This document shows positions 34,937 through 49,200 of a stretch of DNA of 64,000 nt, piece by piece. The DNA is from Phymorhynchus buccinoides (lineage: Eukaryota; Mollusca; Gastropoda; Neogastropoda; Raphitomidae), in contig CM065682.1 of NCBI GenBank assembly GCA_017654935.2, positions 39,903,569 to 39,967,568 of the forward strand, written 5' to 3'. Below the pieces are notes generated by a model. That model did no database searches. It was not told where the DNA came from and worked only from the letters and a program-made list of their open reading frames with translations. Every line of letters starts with the position of its first letter. Position 1 is the first letter of the stretch. The translations under genes and the position numbers were made by a program.

Positions 34937-37900
34937 TTTTTGGTTAAACTAACTGTACACCACCAATACCTCACATGTAAAAAAACAAGGGACATAATTT
35001 TGGGTTTCAGTATGACAAGCATAGACGGGGGTGATTATTTTGGTTCAACTGTACGCCATCAATACCTCACATATTAAAAAAGGGAGATATTTTTTGGGCT
35101 GCAGTATGACAATGTACATAGACTTTTTTGTGTATTTTGTTAATTCTGGGGGGTCTTCGTGAGAATATAACACGTGTGTTCTTTATGTTATTATAGAACT
35201 AAAGAAACCAAACAAATTTAACGACCCCCCAAAATAACAGAGCCTATATCTGCATTAGAACATAATTTAAAAGGTCTATTCAGGGTCTTACCACCATATA
35301 TTTATCATGTAGTTCAAATTCAAATTATTGCACATGAAATGTTGCACTCTTCATCAACAAACATTAACAAGCTTACACTAATTTACACTAAATTACCATA
35401 TTTCGGTGGTATTATTTGGTGTAAGGTCAAATATGAACACTTCAGCTGACCAGAAGATATTGCCTGTTTTCGATGCTGACATTGATAAAATATTATATGT
35501 CACATTCAATCTGTCCAAATATTAGACATATTCTTTGACACATACATAACTTGATAAGACAAACCTACATTATATCTCATTCAAATCTACTTCAGGGCAC
35601 ACCACAACCAATATTATCAATAATGAGATGCAAATTTCTAACTTACTTGGGAGTGGGAAATACATGGAGACAGGTTGCTACATACTTGGAATTGGGAGTG
35701 GGAAATATGTGGACTGTCTCCACGTTGCTACTTACTTGGAATTGGGAGTGGGAAATACGTGGACTGTCTCCACGTTGCTACTTACTTGGGAGTGGGAAAT
35801 ACGTGGACTGTCTCCACGTTGCTACTTACTTGATATTGGGAGTGGGAAATACGTGGACTGTCTCCACGTTGCTACTTACTTGGACTGTCTCCACGTTGTT
35901 ACTTACTTGGACTGTCTCCACGTTGCTACTTACTTTGGAGTGGGAATTACGTGGACTGTCTCCACGTTGTTACTTACTTGGGAGTGGGAAATACGTGGAC
36001 TGTCTCTACGTTGCTACTTACTTGGGAGTGGGAAATACGTGGACTGTCTCTACGTTGTTACTTACTTGGGAGTGGGAAATACGTGGACTGTCTCTACGTT
36101 GCTACTTACTTGGGAGTGGGAAATACGTGGACTGTCTCTACGTTGTTACTTACTTGGGAGTGGGAATTACGTGGACTGTCTCCACGTTGTTACTTACTTG
36201 GGAGTGGGAAATACGTGGACTGTCTCTACGTTGTTACTTACTTGGGAGTGGGAAATACGTGGACTGTCTCCACGTTGCTACTTACTTTGGAGTGGGAATT
36301 ACGTGGACTGTCTCCACGTTGCTACTTACTTGGGAGTGGGAAATACGTGGACTGTCTCTACGTTGCTACTTACTTGGGAGGGAGTGGGAAATACGTGGAC
36401 TGTCTCTACGTTGCTACTTACTTGGGAGGGAGTGGGGAATACGTGGACTGTCTCCACGTTGCTACTTACTTGGGAGTGGGAAATACGTGGACTGTCTCCA
36501 CGTTGCTACTTACTTGGGAGGGAGTGGGAAATACGTGGACTGTCTCTACGTTGCTACTTACTTGGGAGGGAGTGGGGAATACGTGGACTGTCTCCACGTT
36601 GCTACTTACTTGGGAGTGGGAAATACGTGGACTGTCTCCACGTTGCTACTTACTTGGAATTGGGAAATACATGGACTGTCTCCACGTTGCTACTTACTTG
36701 GAAGTGGAGAAAACGTGGACTGTCTCCATGTTGCTGGCCAACAACAGGTAGCTGTCGTCCCTGTTGAAGGCCAGACAAGTGACGTCCACCCTCCTGCAAT
36801 ACATCACATGATTACAATCAATATGTGGATGGCGATACAACAACAGGTAACTGTCGTCTCTGTTGAAGGCCAGGCAAGTGACGTCCACCCTCCTGCAATG
36901 CATCACATGATTACAATCAATGTGGATGGCGATACAACAGGTAACTGTCGTCCCTGTTGAAGGCCAGACAAGTGACGTCCACCCTCCTGCAATGCATCAC
37001 ATGATTACAATCAATGTGGATGGCAATACAACAGGTAACTGTCGTCTCTGTTGAAGGCCAGACAAGTGACGTCCACCCTCCTGCAATGCATCACATGATT
37101 ACAATCAATGTGGATGGCGATACAACAGGTAACTGTCGTCCCTGTTGAAGGCCAGGCAAGTCACGTCCACCCTCCTGCAATACATCACATGATTACAATC
37201 AGGGTTCGTACAGCAGTTTCATGATCAAATTCTCTAACATTTCCCTGACTTTCCCTGACCCTTCCAGTCACCGTGTACCACACATATACAGTGTAACTGG
37301 CAAACAAAAACAACTTACCAGTAGACTTAACTTACCCTACATGACAGCTGATCAACCCAGCAATACACAGATATAGAGGCAGTGTCCTTCATTGCTCCTC
37401 AGCAACACAGACGAAATTGTAATGCCGGTAAGGCCGATTGATCGCAAAGATCACCAACAAGCATTTTTAAATTATGTTCTGTATTTTTATCTCTTATTTT
37501 TCAACCCATGATATTTTTAAGCGCTGATTATCTTTTTGATGTGCATAAAGATCAAATTCCCTGACTTTGAGCAGAAATTTTATTTTCCATGACTTTTAAG
37601 TGACTGGAAAACATTTTTTCTAAATTCCCAGTTTTCCCTTACGCGTACGAACCCTGTACAATAAATATGTGGATGCAATGGCGATACTATTCTCGTATAA
37701 GGGGATCATCAATGATGATAAATATTAATAACATGGGGGGGAGAGCAAAACATTTCAGCGATACTGAAACATTTTTAAGCTATACTGAAAAAGAAAGCAA
37801 GGATATCTTTAAATGTTCCAGTCGGAGAGAATTGCTGTACTGAATTCAGTATCTATACTGAAGATCTCCCACCCCTGTAATAATCATTTGGTATATAATA

Positions 37901-38815
37901 TAATACACAGCGCTTGCACAGTTGAAATTTTACATGCGTACAAGATCATTTTCATCTCCTTATCCCTCGTCTAAATTCGTGGGTGCATTTTCCACTCACT
38001 ACGTTGTGCACCCTGATCAATGTAACCTGTAACATACTATAATATCATCAATGATGAGTACTCATTTGGTATGTTATATACACAGAGCTTTCTCGTATAA
38101 AGATCATCAATGATAATAAATATTGCTCATTTGCTGAACGCCATTGCGGCAATGGCGGACTCGTGCGCCTGGATGGTCACAGGCTTTTGCTGCACATCAT
38201 TCAACATGGTCATAAACAATTAGTACATTTTAATTTCCTCTGATGTATTTTAACTTGTCCACTCGATACTACATCACCACATGCATGTCTACACGATCAT
38301 TTCACAGTTAAACTTTTACAGGCGTACAATATCATTTTAATTTCCTTACCTCACCATCCCACGTCTGAATTCGTGGATGCAATTCCCACCCACGCTGTGC
38401 ACCCTGATCAATGTAGCCTGAAACAAAACAATGCAATTCGTGATAAGACGAACAATAAAACATTAATACAGTCAAGCATAAGAAAGGTATGCTACTGAAA
38501 ACATAGCTTTCCTGAGCGTCACGCTCTCTTTTACTTATTCAGCGTGGTCTGACGGGTGAATGGTGGGTCCGTGCATGCCACCAAAAGGCTGCATTCACAT
38601 TGCACCTCCTATCAATCAATGAAATCAATTTATCGTCTTCAAACAGAAGCAATTTGTTGCCCACAATAAATAAATAATAAAAACATTTCATTAACTGGTC
38701 AGTTACACATCATACATTGAAGAAGACAATTCTACACAAACAAAAGGCCGGCACAAGTAGATAACATGGAAACAATGAAAGTTAACAGGAACAGCGCGCG
38801 CGCACGCGCACACGC

Positions 38816-38860
<45 letters not shown>

Positions 38861-40217
38861 GTAAGTTAAAACTAATAAAGATAGCCTAGTTAAATGCACT
38901 ATTCATAATTAAAAGCAAACTGAGTATGCATGAAATATATGATAATTACCATTTGTAACCTAATCAACATACATTGAGAATATTAAGACAGACAAAGAGA
39001 ACAGAAAGAGAGAAAAAGACATCTTTCCCTTCTTGGCGGGGGTAGAAAAGTGAAAAATAAGTAAAAAGACGGTTTTTAATAATGTTTAATAAAACAGGTG
39101 TGTGCACTGTGTGTAAGCTTTTATTTTTGTTTGTGGCACAAGCCACAAACCTATAACTCACTTTGTCGGTCTGTCGGTCCAAAATTGTTGCACGCCACAA
39201 ACGATTGCGAATCCGCGCTTGTTACAGTAATACTTCACCAAACTTTATATTGAATGAACAAGCGCGGATTCGCAATCGTTTGTGGCGTGCGACAATTTGG
39301 GACCGACCGACCGACCAACAGACCGACAAAATATACACACCTTTAGGTTTAATTTTATGGAGCCTACCTTTTCGGAAGCAGTGGCGATGCAATCTGCACT
39401 GTTGCTGAACGCCATTGCAGCAATGGCGGACTCATGCGCCTGGATGATCACAGGCTTTTGCTGCACATTGTTCAACAGGGTCATAAACAATTAGTTAATA
39501 GTATATACACCAGCGCAACGCCGAGTACCGGTAACGGTAACGCCAAGTACTGGTCAACGCTGAGTACAGCAAATTTGAAGCGATTCGGTTAAGAAACAGC
39601 GGAGTTATAAGGCCCCATGTCCCGTTGGCGCAGCTCTGAGAGTGACGCTCTCTCCCGATTCTCTTCAAATTTGCTGCCAGGCTTTGCCCCTGCCACAGCA
39701 AGCCTGATGGCAAATTTAAAGCCATTCAGTTACACAACGGCGGAGTTATTTGTGAAAAGGTGAAGCGGCGTATATCGCGCGCGTTTCTACATCGATTCGT
39801 TTCCGGTTTGGCACATCGATAGTCACCGTCCCCGGTCATCTACCTGTCAAATTGGGAGGCAATCGGTCCAGAAATACCGGAGATACGGGCGCCGAGAGGC
39901 CGGTGGATACGCGTTTCGCGCATTTGCCAAACCGCGTAAATGACACGACCGCCTCGGTTGCCGTTGCCATCGCCCCGTTAGGGCTCATAGCAAATTTGAA
40001 GCGATTCGGTCGAAAAACGGCGGAATTATAAGGCCCGTTTTGTGTTTCACACACACACACTTGCCTTTTTATTATATGATTTTAATTTTCGGTAAAGGTC
40101 AAGATGTGCCCCCCCCCCTACATTTATGGGTTAATTCCATTTTTGCCTTTCTTGCCAAACATAAAGCTGTATTTTAGGAACCTTTTCAGCTAATTATCTT
40201 TTTGGAATAATAACCTT

Positions 40218-40248
<31 letters not shown>

Positions 40249-43200
40249 ATAAGAAGGAAAAACGCAATGAACCACAAGGGTAGGGTTAGGGTTATTATTG
40301 CAAAAAGATAATTAGTTGAAAAGGTTCATAAAATACAGCTTTATGTTTGGTAAGAAAGGCAAAAACGGAAAAATGGAATTAACCGAGAAATGCAGGGGGG
40401 TGGCACATCTTTACCTTTGCCACAAACTATATTGAAATATCACAAAGGACACCGTTAATAAGCTGACAGATAGTAGGGTGATTCCGTTGGATTTACATAA
40501 TTAAATGAATCTAAACGGCCTAAGTAGCCATATCTCTGTAGAGACTGCAAACAACGTAACAGTAGTAAAACACACAAACCAGACCGCTTACTCTACTGAC
40601 AGTAGTAGTGTGAGTGAAACCCATGGATGCTATACTTAGATTCTTAAAGTAGCGTCCGTGGTGAAACCAGATGCTAAAGATCCACTGACCCAGCAGATTT
40701 AAACCCCTTGTTTTTTTCTGGGTGGGTGTGACCCACATACAAATTCCCCTAGCTCAAACTTATTCTGATCTTCAAAGTCTCAGTTTGGGGGCATTTGCAT
40801 GGGCATTTGTATTTGCATGGGACTTAAACCTGGTCAAAATAAGATTTCTTACCAGAGAGAGAGAGAGAAAACCGTGAAACCCGTGATTTTCACTCATCAG
40901 TCATGGATCCACCACCCTCGGCAGGCACCTAAAATGGTAAATGGTAGGGAGAGATGCCAGCTAAATGTGGCTTTGAAGACCCACCAGATCACGTGTCAAA
41001 ATCACGGGTTTCACGTGTTTTCCCTCTTTTAGCTGGTAAGAAATCTTGTTTTGACCAGGTTTGACTCCCATACAAAATGCCCCCAAATTGAAAACGAAAC
41101 ATCATTTTAAAGAGCAGCCTCAATTTGAAGTTGCGAAATTTGACGCGTTTCGGTTGAAAACCGGCGGAACTATAAGGCCCGTTTTGCATCATGCTGCTAT
41201 TATGCGCCTAAGTAATCGATTCGCTTCCGGTTTGACACAGCGATAGTCACCGTCCCCGGTCATGTACCTGCCAAATTTGAAGGCAATCGGTCCAGCAATA
41301 CCGGAGATACGGGCGCCGAAAGGCCGGCGGATGCGCGTTTCGCGCATTTGCAAAACCGCGCAAATGACACGGCCGCCTCGGTTGCCATTGCCATCACCCA
41401 GTTAAGGCTCACAGCAAATTTGAAGCGATTCGGTAAAAAAAAAAACGGCGGAGTTATAAGGCCCGTTTCGTGTTTCAGACACACACACACACACACGGAC
41501 ACTTGCTAAATTACTATATGATTTATTACTACAGTACGTAGAAATGGCGCCATTTTACCTTATTTAAGGCTACCCACTCACCGTCCAGACCGTGCCTACA
41601 AGCGTGATGCACCCACTCTCGTTATCGATGGGATAGGCCAGTGTTGCAGTCCTTGGGCACAGAGCCATGACAGGAGAGTCCAGTGTCTTCGGGCGTATCG
41701 TGCTCTGCACATCCAGTTGCTCGTTCAGGATGTCGATGCTATCATTGAAGCAGAGCACCAGACGCTGGAAAACAACAGAGATGGGTCCGTAAAGAATAGT
41801 AGAATACTCGACTATCGTTTGTATATTACACAAGCTCATTGATCGTGGGCCCTCAAGAGAAGAAGAGATGGTACTTAAAAACAAAGAACACAATGCTAGA
41901 CATTGCGAGCTTTCTATTTATTTTAAATCTTCCCCAGGCAACATTGTGATCGACTGCACTAACAAACCAAGCACAAACAGGTTATAACATTGATTTCACC
42001 AGAGCTTCGTATTGACGGTGGGCTTACCCTTCATTTTGTGAACCCATGAAGTTTGTAACAAAATTTAAGTGTAATACTACAGTGACACATTATTGGCCCA
42101 TTATTTTGGAAATTGACCCATCATTTTCTGTAAGCAGGGGTCATATGACCCATGAAGTTTGAAAACAATCTGAAGCTCTGTTTAACTACTACTTGCATGT
42201 GATTTAAGAGAGAAAAAACAAGAATGAAGTTCACTCATTTACCTTGAAAAGAATTAACTCATGCACTTTTATGAACAGAACGGGATTTCCAAACTTAAAA
42301 CAAACACTGTGCATACAGAGAAAAAAATGGAACTGCCAAACTATCATGTGTATTTTAGGCACACGCCTCAGTTTTTCACCTACAGTAACTGAGAAGCAGC
42401 ATTTAGCCTTTTAAAGGAATGAAATAATGTTAGGATCAGCCTAAGATTGTTTCCACAAAATTAAAAGAAAAGATTTTGATATTGAGGGTCGTAAATATGG
42501 AGGAGTGTCTAATACACCTTTGTCGAATAATCATACAGGTTTTAAAAAATAGATACAGAAATGTATGTTGAAAACAAAGACAAAATGGCCACATTTTTAC
42601 AAGTCAAAGGAAATGGACATGGTCAATGCAATATGGAATATACATCACATCAAACTCACAACATAGCACATTCCTATGGCAAGCATATTTATCATTGAAC
42701 ACTCAAATCAAAGGCTTTAACGTTTACTTTAGTAAGTTATATTTCACCCAAATCAGAAAATGGTGCATGACGTGAAATAAATATTAATCATATTCACACT
42801 CGAACCAAATGTAGAAATTCTCTATCTTGATTTCATACACGATCCTGTGACTTGAGTGAATTCATCTACAAGTCAAGCGTTTGCACATTTGTTTTATTTA
42901 TTAAACCACACACAAACTGGTTTAGAAATCGAAAATGTCAAAGGAAAATATAAGTGTCTCACTCTCTTCATGACACACTTGCGCATTCACCCACACAGGC
43001 AAACATACATATATGCACACATATACACTTACAAAAGCACACTCATATACCTAGAAAACAAACCAAGAGAAAGGGAATGACTCAAAAATGAAATATTACC
43101 CAAATCAATTTTTAAAAAAGAAAGAAGAAAATTTGATCTTAAGTCTTTGAGCTACAAACTTAGAATAAATTTGAAACTCAATATACCTGTAAACTATAAA

Positions 43201-46200
43201 TAAAACAAAAAACAAAAACACAAAGATATACCAGCCTAACCACATTCACTGATATAAACCACAAGAATTTGCCTGGGTGTAGGCCTAAATACGAGAATGT
43301 CAAATTATGTCACAGTGAGAAACTATGTGAAGAGGAATACCATTCACATTAACCCGTTAAATACAATTAAAACTCCCCGGTAAACAAATGGTTAATTAAC
43401 GATGGTAATTGTATAATTCAGCATGCACATAAGTAAGAACTGCGAGTCACATTTCATGAAAGAAAACAACAACATTAAAGTAAAGATGAACCAACTCATG
43501 CACACTACGCACACAGGGACTGGGTGTTAGGCATCTAATTTATAATTAAAAAAAGTTAATATCATTCATGCAATCTGCTGGTGTGTTGTTGTTTTTAAAA
43601 CTATTAGCACATGCTTTTTATTATTTAGCATAGTATTTCAGAACATGTATTAGTTGATATATACCATTATTTTGTTGAAGAAAGAACACAGATTATCACA
43701 GACACTTTTATCACGATTTTATGATAAACTTGACCCAAAATAAGTTTAAGCCCATCGATGCCTTAGAGTAAAAACGGACTATATCAGATGGTCCTTTCAC
43801 ATAGTTTGGAACTTATTGCGAAAAATGGTAACTTGTGTTAAATAAGACTGAAGAACATATACAATGGGGATTATGCTAAAAACAAATTAATTCAAGTTAT
43901 TATTCTTCGCAGTCCGGCAACAAAGAAAAAGAATAGACTCTTAGCAAAAAGTTATAAAATAAGTCAATGGACCATCTAAAGATAGCACTTTTCCACTGCA
44001 ATGCATCAAAATTAATATATTCTCCCATCTTAACCCTGAAATGAAGTATCAATGAAATATATGTTTGGCATATATTATTGGCCTTGTGGTCTCATCTGTG
44101 AAAATAATAGTCAACAATAATGTATGTATGTCCACTATCATTGGGCTATTGAAACATTAATAAATCCAAACCCAGTCAAAAAACATTAAAGGAAATAATG
44201 AATCACAATTATAATATACACAGCTATAATTACGAATTGAGTCTGACACCTGTATTGTTACCCGGCCAGATATAAGGGGGGGGGGGGGGGGGGGGGATGG
44301 GGGGGGGGGGGGGGGGTACACAGGCAGGTTTTGAGGTTCGCACACGTGTCTGTCAGTGTTTGTTATGCTTCAGTCTGGTCGGGTTGCGCTGTCACAATGT
44401 ATTTCTAGTTAAAGAATGAACAAATAAAAATGGTGAGTTTTGTTTTGCTAGCATGCTTTACATTAGTTACTAAAATAAATAAACATCGACAGTGATATGC
44501 CAGTGGGTAGTATCAATCCACTCAGGTGAAAGCCAGAAGGCTATCTCAGCCTTCTTTAAGGTCTGTGTACACGTTAACAATATTCACAACATGTCTTTAT
44601 TTCCCCATGGCAACACAGTGTAAGGTCGCTCGTTAATATGACTTACAACTCACTGCGTTGCCATGGGGAAATAGTGATATAGTGATATTTTGTGAACATT
44701 GTTAACGGGTACACAGACCTTTACTCCTATCGTGATAGTATCTTCTAGCTCACTCGAGAAAAAAATGATAGTACATTCTAGCATATAGTCCAGACCTGTT
44801 TACTCTACACTTTTGGATCTCTACTACTCTTCAAAATTGAAAATAATGCTAGATTCTACTCATTTTCAGTGAACATCGTTTGATGGCTTAATGAATAAAA
44901 CTACACACTTTCGCACCAAAACTACTCATTTCAGTTATCCAGACTACTCAAGGCTTGTGTATGAGGTAAACAGGTCTAATATTAGATACATGTACTTTTA
45001 AAAACAAAAACACGCAGAAAAACATGCAAAACACAATGGATGTGTCCGGTAAAGCGTTCACATTCTCTTCACCTAGATTAGTTGTATGATGAAACCTAAA
45101 ACAAAATCACTCATTATTACCAAGGCATCATTACTTATCCAACCCTTCATAGCCAGGATCGGATTGAGGAAGCAGGGTGTTTTGCGGTATTGATTCTGAA
45201 AAACAAAAAGGAATGCAAGAATCCAGCATGAGAATAAGAAATTAAGGAATCCAATTACGCACACTTCTTAATTGAATAATTATTCCATTTCAAAACGTAA
45301 TACTTTTCAGAAAGACGAGATAAAGACGGGAACAAATAGAAGAAGTTGGATAAAATCAAAGATTGGACAAGGAATAAAATGAGCATCACAACCACGTCTA
45401 AATTAATCAGAAACAATGGAATAATAGAAAAGGCTAGACACCTCGTGACCTGCATCGTAGCCGAAGTTTTACAAGAACGATCTAAATCAGGGCCTGTATT
45501 CACGTTGAGATAGCATGAGACTTAGCATGATGCTAACTTAGAAGCTCTTCCAATGTCCTATAGGATTTAATAAGACTTTTGGAAGAGCTTCTAAGTTAGC
45601 ATCATGCTAAGTCTCATGCTATCTCAACGTGAATACAGGCCCTGGTCATATTGAACACTACTGCCTTCTTCTTCTTCTTCTTCTTCTTCTACTACGTTCC
45701 CATGCCATATGGCCGGAATGGATAAGGTACATAATTCTTGTCCGGTTTTCAGTTGTCACCGGTCTCCCCGCTGCATGCAGCCGACACATTCCGATTTCGG
45801 AGGAGCTCAAAGGAGAAAAGTTAAAAAGGCAGGAGGATGGGCCAATAAGTCGGAAAGATAGTAGATGACAGAAAGCAAAGAGAAAAGGCAGAGTCAAAGA
45901 TAGTGGCAGATTAGAGGAAGTTACAAGGACAGAATTTCGAGAACGTGGGGGAACTATTTTTACAAATGACCCCCCCCCCCCCCCCCCCCTTCACATTATA
46001 GCAACAACAACAATATACAAGAAGAAGAAGAACAACAACAACATCAATAACATTACAACAAAAAATAATTGCACAACAATACAACGTGCATTTCGCTTCT
46101 AGTCGTACACAACTCTTTTTTTTGTTACATTGTTTACACTATAGTTTCGTCAACAGCAATGGCCTACCCCGGGCTGTCACCATATTAGGCTAGATATCAA

Positions 46201-49200
46201 ACACGTCAATAACACATCCTACACATATTACATGATACAGATTTGTGTATGGTGTGTAAGGATGTGTTACTGACGGGGTGATATCAAACACGTCAATAAC
46301 AATACACATGTTACATGATACATCATTGTGTATGGTGTGTAAGGATGTGTTACTGATGAGGTGATATCAAACACGTCAATAACAATACACATCCTACACA
46401 TGTTACATGATATGTCATTATGTGGGGTGTGTAAGGATGTGTTAGGGGAAGACGGGGTAAAACGCGCATGGGCGGGTAAGAAGCCCACCCCAATTATCTC
46501 ATGAAATAAAGAAAATTTCAGTCAAATGTGCCCATGAGACGAATGCTAGACATTAACGCTCGTCTCATGGGTAAAATGAGACTGAAATTTGCTTCATTTC
46601 ATGAGATAATTGGGGTGGGCTTCTTACCCGCCCATGCGCTTTTTACCCCGTCTTCCCCTACTGACGAGGTGATATCAAACACGTCAATAACAATACACAT
46701 GTTACACATGTTACATGATACATATTTGTGTAGGGTGTGTAAGGATGTGTTATTGACAGGGTAAAAAGTCCATGGGCGGGTAAGAAGCCCATGCCAATTA
46801 TCTCATGAAATAAAGCAAGTTTCAGTCAAATTTGCCCATGAGACGAATGCTAAACATTAACACTAATCTCATGGGCAAAATGTGACTGAAATTTGCTTCC
46901 GATTTCATGAGATAATTGGCATGGGCTTCTTACCCGCCCATGGGCTTTTTACCCCGTTTTCCCCATAATGTTGAGAGAAAATGTGTGCAGTGCAGTTTAA
47001 CCAAATTAACAAACAAAAAAACTAAATATTGGATCCACTGCCAACTCTTTATGCACTGACTTTCCAGTTCTTTACATGTTGGGTTCAGGGAGTAGCTACA
47101 CTACTAGGTTTACTTGCATCCCTTTAATTAGAGGATCACCTCAGTGGTCGGCTCTTTCTACCCACATGCATTACATTTTTCAAATCACAATTTCCGCATT
47201 TTAATAACTTATCTATTTTGCCCAAAATGTTCTTCATTTTTCTTTTCACCTTGTGCTGGTTTGCTTAAATTGTGGACTTTTCGGCCTAATGCAGACAAGA
47301 CACCATTCTTTTATCAGAAATGTCTTCCTGTTGGGGTTGATCCACAAGTTAGTGTTTGTTAGCAAATATACATACTGACGAGAATTCCATAATTCGAAAG
47401 AGATCTCTCTATGTACCATGCTCATACAATGTCTGTCCCCCCCATTGGTACAAAAAGTAAACCAGCACAATCTTTTACTTTTATTTTATTCTTTTCACAG
47501 CACAGAGCTACCTTCAAAAAGTATACAGTTAGTGGTGTTTGTGGTTTCTTTGATCAAAAACTAAATATAGCTTGCGTTTCAACAAGACAGAACCACCTAC
47601 CCATTTTCTTCTGTCCATCTTGTACAGGTGAACTGTACGCGGACTCTTTTCGTAGACCGCGGCCAGGCGTCCACCAAACCTCTCGCACATGGCCACGTCT
47701 TTCACGTCGGCTAAATAAAAAAGGAAATAGGATGGCAATGCCATATAAAGGTACTCCAAATTCAATAGAGAGATTTAAAAAAAGAGAGAAAAAACTCGGA
47801 ACGTTTAAGGAACAAGGACACAATGCCCATGTCATGGGGGTGGGAAGAAAAATTAAGTGAATACGAAAACACAAATCAATGATGAGAGAGGACGAACGAA
47901 ATTTTATACAGGGCAATGAGATAAGAATACATACTTTGCTAGCCCAGAGAGAGAACAATGAACAACGGTTTATTTTCTTTAGGCCACTAACCCCTAGAAA
48001 CAGGGTCAAGTAACAAAAAAATATACGATATTTACTACACCTCGATTAGATAACATCATTAGAGAGAGAGAGGGGCTATGACACTTATTAAGCACTCTGG
48101 CGATCTATTAAGTAAACAGAAATTAATACATAACTCACCAATCAGGGTTTGTTCCATTTCATTCAGACTTCTGAATGAAATCTCCCAGAGACCCCGTCGG
48201 TCGTGGGCGTAGATCGTTCTGCGGGGGCAGAGCACCAAAGACAATTATTAGGGTAAGTCGGGTAATGCACCACAAAATGATATGCAGCAATCCAATTTCT
48301 CTTTTCTACGCTTAGTAGAGAGAGAACGGGGGGTGGGGGGGGGAGATAGAACAAGAACAACGATTTAATTAACTGGGCCATCTGCCCATGTCAAACGGAA
48401 CAGTGGGGATGGGGCAATATCAAATAAGAAAAAGAACATAAATCAAAGTAAATTCAGAGAGAGAGATGTGTGTGCATGCATCCATACATTATCAATGCCA
48501 CGTGGGAATTTTAGATTTAAACGCTGGACGAACGAGTCAATCCATCGTAAAGCAGCAAAGGGAGACGATTAAGGCTCGTCAAAAAGCACGGAGTCATTAA
48601 CATTATTACAAATACTGCAATTGTCTACATTCTTGGCCGAAATTGTAACAAGCGAAAACGAATAAGTTATCAGTTTTATTGGTAGTTTTTACATAATATT
48701 TGATTCCTTCTCTTGAACACAGACGCCAAATTCGACCGAATTTTGTCAACTCATGCAGCCCGTAAGCGCCGATTGCGTCCGCTGAATGCAGGTCTAGTAC
48801 GTTCACTTTCACTTTCTCCCTACCCACAATGCAATTTACTAAGTTAGTTCTTCCTGTTCCTGACTCGCTGGTCTGCTTTTGGTTCTTACAGCAAGGGAAA
48901 GCACCCACTAGTCTTTTTGAACGGATTTTTCGAAGTAACCCCAAATTTTCTTCTTTCCATATTGACTCGGCGCGATGCTCGGAGTGCCATTACGGATTTT
49001 TTTTATTCCAATTCATGGTTTGTTGTGTGACAGTGTGTTAGCTTTGGAATAATAATATCATCATTGCTATTCAATATGCATCTTTCAGAAATGAAATGTG
49101 AGTTAGACTTTATTCTGGGTGATTTTTTTAATGAAAATATTTGGTGTGATGTTCGGAGTTAATTCCCATATCTCGGGAACTGGGATCGATTCCCGGTTCG

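Noticed and set aside
35551..36960. 469-, 379- and 266-codon + strand ORFs rich in CYLLGSGKYVDC-type repeats
   Set aside because: They are the antisense of the 44-bp splice-site minisatellite. Three frames are open at once because the unit lacks stops on that strand; no protein-like domain.
47246..47860. ORFs near exon 3 (149 codons + strand, 151 codons - strand)
   Set aside because: The + strand frame is antisense to exon 3. The - strand frame runs through intron in a frame different from the exon's; only the 110-bp exon with GT/AG borders is kept.
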